Of a stretch of 64,000 bases of DNA, positions 8,757-17,306 are shown piece by piece (the first letter of the stretch is position 1; every line of letters starts with the position of its first letter). Both the position numbers and the translations under genes were made by a program. The DNA is taken from NCBI GenBank assembly GCA_039029315.1, contig JBCCGK010000047.1:18814-82813 (forward strand). Reading direction: 5' to 3'. Source of the DNA: JBCCCJ01 sp039029315 (GTDB lineage Bacteria > Bacteroidota > Bacteroidia > J057). The notes under the pieces are model-generated. The model was not told where the DNA came from. It did no database searches and was given only the letters and a program-made list of their open reading frames with translations.

Positions 8757-10334
8757 CTATAGATAACTAACCCATTCTGCAATTTTTCCCTTTTGATCGA
8801 CCCGAAAGATCACATTGCAAGCGGGAAAATGGATGAAGTATCCCTGACTGGATGGAATGATCTGGTGCGATTGCTTATCAGCCTGTTGAAGCAATACTTG
8901 TGCGCGATATCCAACCCTGATATTTCCCGGAGCAGCAATGCCAGGAGTGTTTACTCGTTTCAAAAAATAAGATTCTCCCAACCATTTTGCCAGATAAACT
9001 GTGGCCAAATCCAATTGTTCCCAATAGAATTCTGCATCACGGTCCTTATCCAGAGACTTTGTCGGTTTTTGGAGATAGTCCATGAGAGAAATGTTGTCAA
9101 ACGCTGGATTGGAAGGACTCGCCAGTGCGCATCTTACCGACTGACCACGCCTGTCTGAATTCCCTTCCAATACTTCACTATTAAATCTTGCCAACTTCTG
9201 AACCTGGGGATCGCTATGTGTTATCAACTCATCGAACAGGCTCTTGGCAGTAGACATATGTGAGGCCTTATCCTGAGAGGAAATGGCAAAGGCTATCGCC
9301 ACTGCCAAACGAATGCTCCCTCTTTCTCTTACAGATGCCTGATTCTTTTTGAGAAAGGATTCAATGCCTCCAGACTGATATTCTTCTATTACTTCTTGTT
9401 CCTGTCCAGACAGATTTTTGATGCATAATCGATTGAGGTATGCCTGGAAATAATTGGGGTCAGCTTTCTGTGCCAATAAAAAATAATCATCCGCCTTGTT
9501 CAGAAATTCCTGTCGGATTTCCAATTCAGGCAGGTTCAATTGGCCTTTGTCCCTGGCATTGAGAATGCGTGTTTCTGTATCCAGTTCCAGAGGATAGAGC
9601 AGGGAATCATAGTTCTTACCAGAAACAGTCATGGCCAGTTGCGCATACAGCAATCCCAGATTGTTGTAGACCTCTCTCCCGGAATAGTAGTTGGACAGGT
9701 ATAGATAATTCTGTATCGCCAACTCATACTTTTCCAAAATGGTTGTGTAGGTCGCTGTTTGGTAAATATGCCACAGTTCGTCTGCCTGCTCAGTTACATA
9801 GGTAGCTGTTTGTTTTCTCTCTTCCAGGGGTGGATATCCAACCAGGGTTTTGCCCATCAGATTATATTCTTCATACAGCTTCTCAATCAGGGTTTCGACT
9901 ACCAATCGTGTATCATATCCAGCCAATCTCGCCGCAAAGGCTCCGCGAATATCAGCCATTCTTTCCTTCTCTGTATTACTCCCCATTGTGAAGTTGAAGC
10001 TGAGATAGTTGGTCACCCAACTCACCTGCTGGTAGCAATGGGTCAATTCGTGGCCAATCAAAAAGGCAAGGGCATTTTCTGATTGATTGCCAAAGGATTC
10101 ACAGACATTTACAGCTTTCTGCTCAATCACGATTTCATTGGATGAGGGATCGAAGGTTGCAATATGTGTTTCATCCTGACTAATCAAAATTGTAGGCTGA
10201 GCTACTTGAAAGTTGCCCATCTTCTGATACATCTCAGTCAGGATGTCGCGCGCAAGATCAGGAGTTAGTTTGGCCTGAATGGGGATGAGTCCTCCCACCA
10301 AGCAGATGAAAACAACAATAATTTCACGTATCAT
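8757..10334 (-). CDS. M48-like secreted metallopeptidase with helical-repeat C-terminus
   Basis: 525 residues. The signal peptide covers 1 to ~21. The zinc motif HELTH is at residues 94-98 and the third-ligand motif ExxxD at about 124-128 (within KERMADIRGAF), as in M48 gluzincins. From ~residue 170 the protein is helical with TPR-like pairs (YLYLSNYYSGREVYNNLGLLYAQLA, ADDYFLLAQKADPNYFQAYLNRL). It ends in a short beta tail. M48 peptidases with TPR tails are periplasmic proteases related to BepA/YfgC that act on outer-membrane protein assembly. This one lacks a clear membrane anchor. It is convergent with gabD, with a 9-bp gap. Confidence 0.8.
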   Translation of the reverse strand: MIREIIVVFICLVGGLIPIQAKLTPDLARDILTEMYQKMGNFQVAQPTILISQDETHIATFDPSSNEIVIEQKAVNVCESFGNQSENALAFLIGHELTHCYQQVSWVTNYLSFNFTMGSNTEKERMADIRGAFAARLAGYDTRLVVETLIEKLYEEYNLMGKTLVGYPPLEERKQTATYVTEQADELWHIYQTATYTTILEKYELAIQNYLYLSNYYSGREVYNNLGLLYAQLAMTVSGKNYDSLLYPLELDTETRILNARDKGQLNLPELEIRQEFLNKADDYFLLAQKADPNYFQAYLNRLCIKNLSGQEQEVIEEYQSGGIESFLKKNQASVRERGSIRLAVAIAFAISSQDKASHMSTAKSLFDELITHSDPQVQKLARFNSEVLEGNSDRRGQSVRCALASPSNPAFDNISLMDYLQKPTKSLDKDRDAEFYWEQLDLATVYLAKWLGESYFLKRVNTPGIAAPGNIRVGYRAQVLLQQADKQSHQIIPSSQGYFIHFPACNVIFRVDQKGKIAEWVSYL

Positions 10335-10384
10335 TTTATAAATATATCAAAGTACAGTTCAACTTCTAAGTTACAGAAAGAATA

Positions 10385-10529
10385 AAAGGGGAGGAAACAT
10401 CCTGAGATGCTCTCCCCTTTCCATCCATATGCTTTTCCCTGCAATGGAATCTTTATATTCATCAGGGATTGCCCCTGCCAATACTTCGAAAATAATAGGA
10501 GGAGGGTGAATTTCTGATCCTCCTCCTAT
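10385..10529. promoter_or_regulatory. Two consecutive strong hairpins
   Basis: First hairpin: AAAGGGGAG (10385-10393) pairs with CTCCCCTTT (10412-10420), with an inner CATC/GATG stem. Second: ATAGGAGGAGG (10495-10505) pairs perfectly with CCTCCTCCTAT (10519-10529). They sit between the M48 gene start at 10334 and a possible small minus-strand gene ending at 10629. They could be terminators for that gene or a leader for the peptidase gene. A 67-codon minus frame across them was not accepted as a gene. Confidence 0.5.
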
Positions 10530-10628
10530 CCTGGCTTTTCCTACCAGGCTTCTCAGCCTGAAGACAAATGGCAATACGCATGATTCGTCTTCAGATGGAG
10601 TATAAGTTCTAACTGAACTTCTGGTTCA

Positions 10629-10796
10629 TTAGCCGGCCAAACGATTTTCGAATTGCACCTCTTTTTGCACGCTCGGCTCAACATGGTTCGCGATCAACTT
10701 GCCTGCAATTTCATGAAGTTGGGTTCGATATCGCTGGGCGTTCTTCATGCCAGCTTCAAAGAGGGCATTGAGATTCTTTTTGGAAGCATTGTCCAT
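10629..10796 (-). CDS. Possible small helical protein
   Basis: 55 residues from the ATG at 10796; a TTG 7 codons earlier is also in frame. The sequence looks protein-like and mostly helical (ASKKNLNALFEAGMKNAQRY, then LHEIAGKLIANHVEPSVQ) with no signal peptide. It vaguely resembles small phasin- or granule-associated helices, but no family is claimed. Downstream lie the two hairpins at 10385-10529, which would suit a terminator. Confidence 0.4.
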   Translation of the reverse strand: MDNASKKNLNALFEAGMKNAQRYRTQLHEIAGKLIANHVEPSVQKEVQFENRLAG

Positions 10797-10929
10797 CCTC
10801 GAATCCGCGTCGGTCAATGCGTTAATAGTTCCTATCTCCTGCTACTAAAGCAGCCTCACAAAGCTTACAGAGTTGATAATCTGACACCTCACTGCTCCCC
10901 CCCCCATCAATGGAAAGAATTCTGATTTT

Positions 10930-11111
10930 TTTCTTTTGGAGGAATGTGGATGTAAAGGAAGTGTTGTGAATGTTTGTGCGTGTCATCAGTCTGGGTTTGT
11001 TTGTTTAGAGAAAGAATATGATGATTCTTTGTTGATGTTTGCTTTGTTTACTTATCTATCACACTTCGCTTGGTTGGTTATCATTTTTTTTAATTTTTTT
11101 CTTTGACAACT
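10930..11111. other. G/T-rich non-coding stretch
   Basis: The plus strand is strongly T- and G-rich with many TTTG steps, and ends in T-runs near 11088-11103. No gene is seen. T-runs after the small minus frame ending at 11112 are on the wrong strand for a terminator. Confidence 0.3.
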
Positions 11112-11291
11112 TTAGCGAATCCGGTAATACATCCTTTCCTGCTCACTTATGACCTCTTCCCCACAAGTCCCGTTTCTCTTCCGCCATGCGGAATCTTCGA
11201 CTTCAATGAGAAACAACCCGCCATCCCAGAATGCTGCTTCAACAACTTTTGTCAAAGAATTTTTGTAGTACAATACATGTAAGGCTGCCAT
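11112..11291 (-). CDS. Possible small protein of unknown function
   Basis: 59 residues from the ATG at 11291. The composition is convincing for a folded peptide: ALHVLYYKNSLTKVVEAAFW, then DGGLFLIEVEDSAWRKRN, a beta-strand pattern with aromatic residues. No signal sequence or recognised family. Its presumed 5' leader (11292-11400) carries several overlapping inverted repeats, described separately. Confidence 0.45.
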   Translation of the reverse strand: MAALHVLYYKNSLTKVVEAAFWDGGLFLIEVEDSAWRKRNGTCGEEVISEQERMYYRIR

Positions 11292-11298
11292 CGGCACG

Positions 11299-11388
11299 TA
11301 GCAATAATCGGCAGACCATTGCTAGGTGGGTTGTTATCAAAGCGGATGGCTTCCTATTTACGATAGGCAAAGTGAGAGATGGTCTGCC
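11299..11388 (-). promoter_or_regulatory. Structured leader with overlapping inverted repeats
   Basis: Three inverted repeats overlap: TAGCAAT (11299-11305)/ATTGCTA (11318-11324); GGCAGACCAT (11310-11319)/ATGGTCTGCC (11379-11388), perfect; and the small hairpin CCTAT/ATAGG (11353-11367). The first and second are mutually exclusive because they share 11318-11319. This is the arrangement expected of a switching leader. It precedes the small minus-strand gene starting at 11291. Function is inference. Confidence 0.4.
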
Positions 11389-11482
11389 AATCATCTCTAC
11401 AAATATTCTGTCGGAAGATTCGCATTACAGTTGAACCACTACCAGAATTTTTTTTTTTCTGTTCCTTAAGTCAAATCTCGCA

Positions 11483-12289
11483 TTAAGAAACAGGAGAAGA
11501 AACCGACTCTGGGTAACGGGCAGCTTTCAACTGATGGCGCACGTTCATCGTCCAGTAAGTGGCAGATCTGCGAGTGAACTTCTTTAGCAAACATGAGAGA
11601 GAGCGCCGGATCAGGCGTCTTACATTCGCGCCCGATATGGGAGCTAACGTAATCAATCCATGTCCTTCCTTGCTTTTGGGATTGGCAGTGGCAAAAAATG
11701 CGATATCCGGATGCTGCTGATCTTCTGGCCGAATCACAGAAGAGGGATCAGTAACATATTTCACATCTTTTCGGACAGTTCCTGTTTCTGCGCAATATGT
11801 TCCATGATAATGCACCGACCCGATAAAATCTATCACAGACTTCACTGATTCAGGAGTAGCATATTGGCGGGTGGGATAAAATTCATTGAGGCTTTTTGCA
11901 AAAACCATATAGGCTTTATAGCTCAAGGCATCTGCCCAGAACCAGGCATTGGAGAATACAATGTGCTTCCAGTATGTCCGAATCAACTGCATGCCGGTCC
12001 GCTGGATTAAATTTTTGCCACGGCAGGCATGTGTGACCACAGTTTGACCAAAATAGATCAACAGTTGTTCTTTCCCGTCTATCTTTACTTCATTGATCCG
12101 TATTCCTGTGAATCCTACCAACTCTTCCCCCTTGTGATACAGGGCATAATGTGTATTCTTATCAAACCTTGCCAGAAATGAGGATTTCTTATAAGAATAA
12201 TAGGGCTGATACATGTCCCACATCTGGTCTTTTGTGGCCTTGGAGATACAATTGTTGGTGAGGGTGATGCGAATACGGCTTGAGTTCAT
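11483..12289 (-). CDS. GNAT-like hypothetical protein
   Basis: 268 residues from the ATG at 12289; a longer start at 12391 adds a basic, low-conservation stretch. Residues ~20-110 resemble a GNAT-type acyltransferase fold: YALYHKGEELVGFTGIRINE, then a beta strand LIYFGQTVVTHACRGKNLIQ, in the place of the acetyl-CoA-binding V-x-x-x-x-R-G-K motif. The rest has aromatic-rich helices and a basic C-terminus with no known family. The substrate is unknown. The gene stands alone between hairpin-rich regions. Confidence 0.55.
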   Translation of the reverse strand: MNSSRIRITLTNNCISKATKDQMWDMYQPYYSYKKSSFLARFDKNTHYALYHKGEELVGFTGIRINEVKIDGKEQLLIYFGQTVVTHACRGKNLIQRTGMQLIRTYWKHIVFSNAWFWADALSYKAYMVFAKSLNEFYPTRQYATPESVKSVIDFIGSVHYHGTYCAETGTVRKDVKYVTDPSSVIRPEDQQHPDIAFFATANPKSKEGHGLITLAPISGANVRRLIRRSLSCLLKKFTRRSATYWTMNVRHQLKAARYPESVSSPVS

Positions 12290-12507
12290 TGATCTGGGCT
12301 TAAATGGTGATGGCATGAGATGTGGCTTGTTGCACACACTTCTATCACCCTTTTTGCCAGGGGTTATCAGTTTCTCCTTTCTTTTTTTCAACCAGCCCGT
12401 CGTCAGCCGTGAAAATAACGGGGAGGTTCATCTGTTCAACTCTGATCATTGATCGAAAACAGGCACTTCCATAGATGTCTAGTCCCTATGTAGAGCATAA
12501 GATTTCA

Positions 12508-12590
12508 AAAGGATTGATCCTTTGCCTCCCTCAAGGGAAGGTGATCGGTGATTGGGACAGCTGACAATCCTCCATAATACATCGATGGAG
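12508..12590 (-). terminator. Hairpin cluster after the caspase gene
   Basis: Read on the minus strand, CTCCAT/ATGGAG (12570-12590) comes first after the caspase stop codon. A GGGA/TCCC stem near 12528-12537 follows, then AAAGGAT/ATCCTTT (12508-12523) ending in TTTT. The last may be an intrinsic terminator of the sigma/anti-sigma/caspase operon. Confidence 0.45.
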
Positions 12591-12603
12591 AAGTCCTAAA
12601 TAA

Positions 12604-14610
12604 TCAGGATTTCTTTCGAATTTGAAAAACTATACTCTTCACTGTAGCCGTACTTGGTGGGATGCTGGGAGTTGTTCTGCCGCGATTTGTGTTTTTAAAA
12701 CTGGATTGGAACAAGCGTTCGAATGGATGAGAATCTCCCGGCTTCGCTTTGCCTCGGGAACTGATCACCCGTTGCAGATTCAGCGGTTCTTCTGTTACAA
12801 TCAATTTCAGGACTTCATTGCCATAAGGAGGGGCAACTTCCATGCTACATCCCATCCAGACATGAGAGGAATCCGGGGCCAAATAGCAGTCCTGCGCACT
12901 CAGTTTACAGCTAGATGTCGGAAAAGCAGTGGTGACATAGTGATCAGGCTGAATATCCAAAAAACTGTAGTAGACAGCTTTTCTTCCCATATTTCTGACT
13001 TTGAATACGAAGAATTCACTTTCTTCAAAAGCTGGAATACCTCTCGGCATAGAGTCTGAGGAAGGCAAATTCTTGAGATGTGTATTGCCAAATTTATCTT
13101 CATAAGCAGGCAATAAGTCTACCTCTACCTGAAGAAAACGGGAATCCATTGTCAAATTTCGCAAGAACATTGCTTGTGCATAATTGAGCATTCGGTCCAT
13201 AATTTCCAGGCTGATGTAGGTAGGAGACGCTTCTCCCAAAGGCATGGCAAACAGATTCACATCATCTTTGCTGAAGAGAAAGATAGAATCCAGGCCATTG
13301 GTTCTTTGTTGCTCTATCATCAAGTCAGCAGACTCACCGACTTCCTGAACCAACTCATATTCTCCAATGATGCGTTGGAGTTTTTGCCTCAAGGCCTGAT
13401 GCTGAACATCCACCAACAGCCGAATCTGCATATTTCCATAATTCTGCTTGTACACATATGCCCAATATAGCTGATCGGAATCCAGCGAATTGTCCAATTT
13501 CACTTCTGAAATCAGTGGCAAGTTATTGTTGGTTACCACACCAGTGGCTGAAGGCGTCTGGCCTGCGGTATCTTGATCTGCTGGGAAGAAGTGAATTTCT
13601 GTTCCAGGATGAATCCCTGAGAGGGTCCCCGCTTCAATCAATAGAGTTGTCGGTGTCAGCTGGGTTCGGACATTGAAATAACGAGGAATCTGCTTGGTGG
13701 CTCCTTTCATCACCAAAGTCTCTAATTCTCCTTCTACTTGCATGTGTTGCCTTGGGGCGATAATGGCCATCTCTACCTGCACTTTGTCATACAGTCCCTG
13801 AAAGCTGCTATTGGGCGGGAGATTCGAAAAAACCTTGCTAAACGCATAACTCAAGGAGCCATACCGCCTTCCCTTCTCATCCAGGTATTCATAATTGAGC
13901 TCGTGTGCTCCGGAGGCAAAAAACGCAATCATAGGTGCTGGTTTTCCCAAGCCTTTCAAGCCCCCTATCCCAAACTGATTCATTTGCTGGACCGGAAGGT
14001 CATTCGCGGGTGGAGAAAGCGGAGGGGCCATTTTTGTGTTCGTTCCTCGTGTGATGGTATTGCCTCTTGTTCCTGTCCCGGAATGACAGGCATCAAACAG
14101 GCTGAGTAATTGTCCTTTTTTTCCCAGTTTTCTGCGAAGTGATAAAAACAGCTTTCCCAATTCGTCATCTCGCAATAGTCGTTCGCCTTCATAGACTCCT
14201 GCCTGATAGCGCAAAGGGGAATCATAGGGAACAAAGGCTTCATCATATCCATCCAGTTCATCTCCATTGTCATCCAATACCTGCTGCCCGTGCCCGGAGA
14301 AGTGAAAGACAGCGATATCGCCGGATCTGACTGTGTTGATTAATGATTCCCTGATCGCGGTTTTGATCCCTTCATAGGTGGCTGCTTCATTGGTGATCAC
14401 CCGAATATTGGCAGAGTCAAACCCCTGGCTCATCAGTGCAGACCGAATCAGAATGACATCGTTTTCAGCCCCAAGGTTTTTCCACCCTGACTGGGCAGGA
14501 TATGTCCCTATGGCAATGATCAACGCATGCTTCCCAGGCGGTCTGGCCCAAGTGATTGCGCTGATCAACAAAAAAATACTGATCAGTGTAGGGAGTTTCA
14601 TGTAAGACAT
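12604..14610 (-). CDS. Caspase-family (C14, metacaspase-like) protease with DUF4384-like C-terminus
   Basis: 668 residues (665 if the second Met at 14601 is used). A signal peptide or N-terminal anchor covers 1 to ~22. Residues ~27-300 are a caspase p20-like domain: KHALIIAIGTYP, catalytic His107 in HFSGHGQQ, the metacaspase-type acidic run DDNGDELDGYDEAF, and catalytic Cys175 in FDACHSGTG. The C-terminal third (~545-630) resembles DUF4384: YYSFLDIQPDHYVTTAFP, then a Gly-x-Glu-Val-Leu-Lys motif. Both catalytic residues are present, so the protease should be active. It is the last gene of an operon with an ECF sigma factor and a membrane TPR protein, with 4-15-bp gaps. Export suggests a role in the cell envelope; the substrate is unknown. 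Confidence 0.88.
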   Translation of the reverse strand: MSYMKLPTLISIFLLISAITWARPPGKHALIIAIGTYPAQSGWKNLGAENDVILIRSALMSQGFDSANIRVITNEAATYEGIKTAIRESLINTVRSGDIAVFHFSGHGQQVLDDNGDELDGYDEAFVPYDSPLRYQAGVYEGERLLRDDELGKLFLSLRRKLGKKGQLLSLFDACHSGTGTRGNTITRGTNTKMAPPLSPPANDLPVQQMNQFGIGGLKGLGKPAPMIAFFASGAHELNYEYLDEKGRRYGSLSYAFSKVFSNLPPNSSFQGLYDKVQVEMAIIAPRQHMQVEGELETLVMKGATKQIPRYFNVRTQLTPTTLLIEAGTLSGIHPGTEIHFFPADQDTAGQTPSATGVVTNNNLPLISEVKLDNSLDSDQLYWAYVYKQNYGNMQIRLLVDVQHQALRQKLQRIIGEYELVQEVGESADLMIEQQRTNGLDSIFLFSKDDVNLFAMPLGEASPTYISLEIMDRMLNYAQAMFLRNLTMDSRFLQVEVDLLPAYEDKFGNTHLKNLPSSDSMPRGIPAFEESEFFVFKVRNMGRKAVYYSFLDIQPDHYVTTAFPTSSCKLSAQDCYLAPDSSHVWMGCSMEVAPPYGNEVLKLIVTEEPLNLQRVISSRGKAKPGDSHPFERLFQSSFKNTNRGRTTPSIPPSTATVKSIVFQIRKKS

Positions 14611-14614
14611 GTGA

Positions 14615-15457
14615 TTATTGGTCTGGGTCTATTTGCTTCAGGATGTTCATTGCCTGAGTCTGGTATGGAGAGCTCGTGTCCCTGGCAATTTCTGAAAAAA
14701 TGTCTACTGGCGTCATCTCTTGATCATCCGCCTGAAGTAATGCCAATCCCAGGTACCATCTGGCTTGTTGTTGAAAGGGACCAGCGGCATCTGCTACTGG
14801 CTGGAGAACCCGAACCGCTTCATTGTACTGAGATTCCTGCATCAGACTTTGTCCCAGGAAGAGAGAAGCCACTTCATCGGTCGGATAGGCTGTCAGGTGG
14901 TTCTTCAGAGCAAGAGAAGCCTGAGAATAGTTTGCTAATTCAAGCTGCTTGAGAGCAGCAAGTAATTGGGTTCGTCGGTCTATGTCGGGTGTTGCCATCC
15001 CGGATTTGCTCAAATCTGTGAGTTGTTCTTGCAAGCTTGTGCGATCAACTTCATAGTGATTGGCATATACTTTTTGATAAGGATTACTGGATTGGCTCAA
15101 AAACCATCCAATGATCAGAAGGACAAGAAGAGAAGCTGCTATGGCATAATATCGGGGGCGAAATAGAGATCGAATCTGGAAAGTGGCAGCTGTGGATGCG
15201 TTTCGGTCACTTGAGGTCATTCCTCCCCCTGTTTCAAAAAAACCTTCCTCTTCCAGTTTTGCAGCGTTTTTTGCAATCTTGTTCGCCAATGTCTGATCTT
15301 CAGCCCATTCCACACCCAGCAATACATCTCTGTGAAATTCTACCTCCTGGGCAAGGGCTTTGTCTTCCTGAATTTTTTGTTCGAATGCTGCTCTCTCATT
15401 CGGCTCCATCTCCTCATTCAGGTATTGGTACAGTTGTAAATAAGTTGAATCATCCAT
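14615..15457 (-). CDS. Membrane anti-sigma-like protein with TPR-like periplasmic domain
   Basis: 280 residues. The N-terminal ~95 residues are cytosolic and resemble a zinc-free anti-sigma domain (YLNEEMEPNERAAFEQKI is the typical acidic opening). One membrane span lies at ~103-121 (YYAIAASLLVLLIIGWF). The periplasmic C-terminus has TPR-like helix pairs (YSQASLALKNHLTAYPTDEV, EASLFLGQSL-type). This architecture is common next to ECF sigma factors in Bacteroidota, where the TPR part may sense envelope signals. It lies 15 bp after the sigma gene and a few bases before the caspase gene, which strongly suggests one operon. Confidence 0.8.
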   Translation of the reverse strand: MDDSTYLQLYQYLNEEMEPNERAAFEQKIQEDKALAQEVEFHRDVLLGVEWAEDQTLANKIAKNAAKLEEEGFFETGGGMTSSDRNASTAATFQIRSLFRPRYYAIAASLLVLLIIGWFLSQSSNPYQKVYANHYEVDRTSLQEQLTDLSKSGMATPDIDRRTQLLAALKQLELANYSQASLALKNHLTAYPTDEVASLFLGQSLMQESQYNEAVRVLQPVADAAGPFQQQARWYLGLALLQADDQEMTPVDIFSEIARDTSSPYQTQAMNILKQIDPDQ

Positions 15458-15472
15458 AAGCCGAGGTAGTTA

Positions 15473-16051
15473 TCAAATAGTGTGAAAATCTGGATGTTGA
15501 CGAACTTTTTTTCGAAGTCCTTCCATACATCGATGAAGTTTTACCCGCACAAAGGCAGGACTGTAACCCATTTTTTCCGCAATCTGATCGTGTGGGAGTT
15601 TTTGATAAAAGGAAGATTTGATGATTTCTCTACATTCTTCTTTTACTTCTTTAAACAATTTTCCCAATAGTTCATGCTTTTTTTCAAACTGCTGCTTCAC
15701 TTCCAATTCATCCTCCTCAATGATGATATACTCCTGTGCATTGTCCTGAATCCTCAATGGTCCAGATTTGTTCTTTCTCAATTGTTGTAGCCATTTGTTT
15801 CTTGCAACTGAGAAAATGTAGGTGCTCAATTTGACTGTCAGCTGAAAATCTCTTTGTCTGAATTTTTTCACCAAAGTGAACAACAATTCCTGAAAAAGAT
15901 CTTTTGCCTGAATCTCTGTCCCACTGTTTTTCTGAACAAAAGATGCTACCATATGATAGTAGTTCCGATACACTTGCACAAAAGCTTTTTCATCTCCTCT
16001 TCTCAATGCTTCCACTAAGTCAGCTTCTGCGATTGTTGGGCTTTTGGTCAT
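15473..16051 (-). CDS. ECF-type RNA polymerase sigma factor
   Basis: 192 residues from the ATG at 16051. A longer frame to 16129 adds a 26-residue extension without sigma features. Region 2: LVEALRRGDEKAFVQVYRNY, then DLFQELLFTLVKKF and LSTYIFSVARNKWLQQLRK. Region 4: KEVKEECREIIKSSFYQKLP followed by the HDQIAEKMGYSPAFVRVKLH helix-turn-helix. It directs RNA polymerase to a dedicated promoter set, probably including its own operon. It is first in the sigma - anti-sigma - caspase operon. Confidence 0.92.
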   Translation of the reverse strand: MTKSPTIAEADLVEALRRGDEKAFVQVYRNYYHMVASFVQKNSGTEIQAKDLFQELLFTLVKKFRQRDFQLTVKLSTYIFSVARNKWLQQLRKNKSGPLRIQDNAQEYIIIEEDELEVKQQFEKKHELLGKLFKEVKEECREIIKSSFYQKLPHDQIAEKMGYSPAFVRVKLHRCMEGLRKKVRQHPDFHTI

Positions 16052-16178
16052 ATATCCCGGCTTTGAATGATGGTTATCACTTTTCTGAAAAAAATATATG
16101 TGCCTCTGATTGGCGATATGCGAGGACAAATATCTGAAAATAAGACATTAATGCCCAAAAAGACAATATGTGCAGGAG

Positions 16179-16682
16179 TTAGCGGTATACCTTTTCGCCT
16201 TTATTGACCCAGACTCCCCAGACCTTGTCATACGCATGAACTTGCTGAGTTGGTTGCGCTCCATTTACCACTGGCAGATCCTGGTTCACCCACTCAAAGA
16301 TCCCTCCATAGAGGTTGGACACATCTTGAAAACCCGCTGACAATAATTTCTCAGATATTTTCTCGCTGCGATATCCTACAGAACAATAGACGATGATCCG
16401 GGCCTTTTTATCAATCTCCCCTACTCTATCCATCTCAAAATCATCGTATCCCACCCAAATTGCAGCTGCGATATGGCTGACGTCATATTCTTTCCGCTCC
16501 CGCGCATCCAAAAAAATCACTGGCTGAGAAACATCCACCTCCTCTACCCCAAGCTCAGGTACAGTATGGGACAATAAGCCATTGAGCATGTGATCATAAG
16601 CTTTGCTTTGAACCTTTTGGCCTGAAGCTCTACAGGAGAAAAGCAAAATCGCACAAACAAATATGATATTCCGATGGACCAT
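16179..16682 (-). CDS. Rhodanese-like domain protein, secreted
   Basis: 167 residues. The signal peptide or lipoprotein signal ends at FSCRASG (Cys at ~17). One rhodanese domain spans ~50-140: VIFLDARERKEYDVSHIAAA, then the active-site loop VYCSVGYRS with catalytic Cys, and LYGGIFEWVNQDLPVV. It transfers sulfane sulfur or acts as a phosphatase-like binding domain in the periplasm. It is a short single-domain form with a full active site. The gene is followed by the sigma operon on the same strand but with a 127-bp gap. Two sulfur-transporter-like genes lie far away at 46-47 kb. Confidence 0.88.
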   Translation of the reverse strand: MVHRNIIFVCAILLFSCRASGQKVQSKAYDHMLNGLLSHTVPELGVEEVDVSQPVIFLDARERKEYDVSHIAAAIWVGYDDFEMDRVGEIDKKARIIVYCSVGYRSEKISEKLLSAGFQDVSNLYGGIFEWVNQDLPVVNGAQPTQQVHAYDKVWGVWVNKGEKVYR

Positions 16683-16871
16683 TTTTTCTTTTTGATTCTC
16701 TATTCAAACGTAATTGTCTCCCCTATTCACACAATTGGATCAATTCTTTTGTTTTCGTTCCCGCTTCCAAAGCTAGCTAATCAGAAAAGAGAGAGGCCAA
16801 ACAAGAGACAGGAAGTTCCAATTAGATGGCAGCGCCAGTCTTCGCCCATGTGGCACCTTCTCGAAGACTCT

Positions 16872-17303
16872 TTACCCATCTTCTTCATATCCCTCACAAA
16901 AGGCTTCCAGCACCTTGCTGATCAGACTATTGGTGCTTTTGACTTTTTCTTTTTGAGCAATTTCTCCCAGACGATCAAACAAGTCTTTTTTCAGGCGAAT
17001 CCCTGTATATTTGACTTCATTTTTTCGAATCGCTTCGAGATTGACACTAAAGACATTGTTCCTGGCTTCTCCAGCTTTCTTTTTCGGACGACTGTTTTTT
17101 GTCTTTTGCTCAAGAACTTCCTCCCTGGGTTTGGGCTCGGATTCAGGGGGAGGAGTTGGTGTGCTTTTTTGAGCCTTTTTTTTGGGTTTTGCCTCTTTGG
17201 ATTCGGGTTTGGGAGCAATGACAGTCTTGTCTTCTGGTGTCACCGTCGGACGACGGAACAACGCATCCAATCCCGGAGCCTGGGATAAATCTTTCTTTGC
17301 CAT
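16872..17303 (-). CDS. Ribbon-helix-helix partition partner protein
   Basis: 143 residues. Residues 1-95 are a disordered, Pro/Lys/Glu-rich linker. The C-terminal ~50 residues form a ribbon-helix-helix: strand VKYTGIRLKKDLFDRL, then helices EIAQKEKVKSTNSLISKVLEAF. It starts 3 bp after parA ends, so the two are co-transcribed. Small RHH partners following a ParA ATPase are the hallmark of type Ib plasmid partition loci, where the RHH protein binds a centromere array and the promoter. Here the unusual feature is the long low-complexity N-terminal arm. Function by context and fold. Confidence 0.75.
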   Translation of the reverse strand: MAKKDLSQAPGLDALFRRPTVTPEDKTVIAPKPESKEAKPKKKAQKSTPTPPPESEPKPREEVLEQKTKNSRPKKKAGEARNNVFSVNLEAIRKNEVKYTGIRLKKDLFDRLGEIAQKEKVKSTNSLISKVLEAFCEGYEEDG

Positions 17304-17306
17304 AGC

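Noticed and set aside
10371..10574. 67-codon minus frame
   Set aside because: Coincides with two strong hairpins that explain its codons; no protein features.
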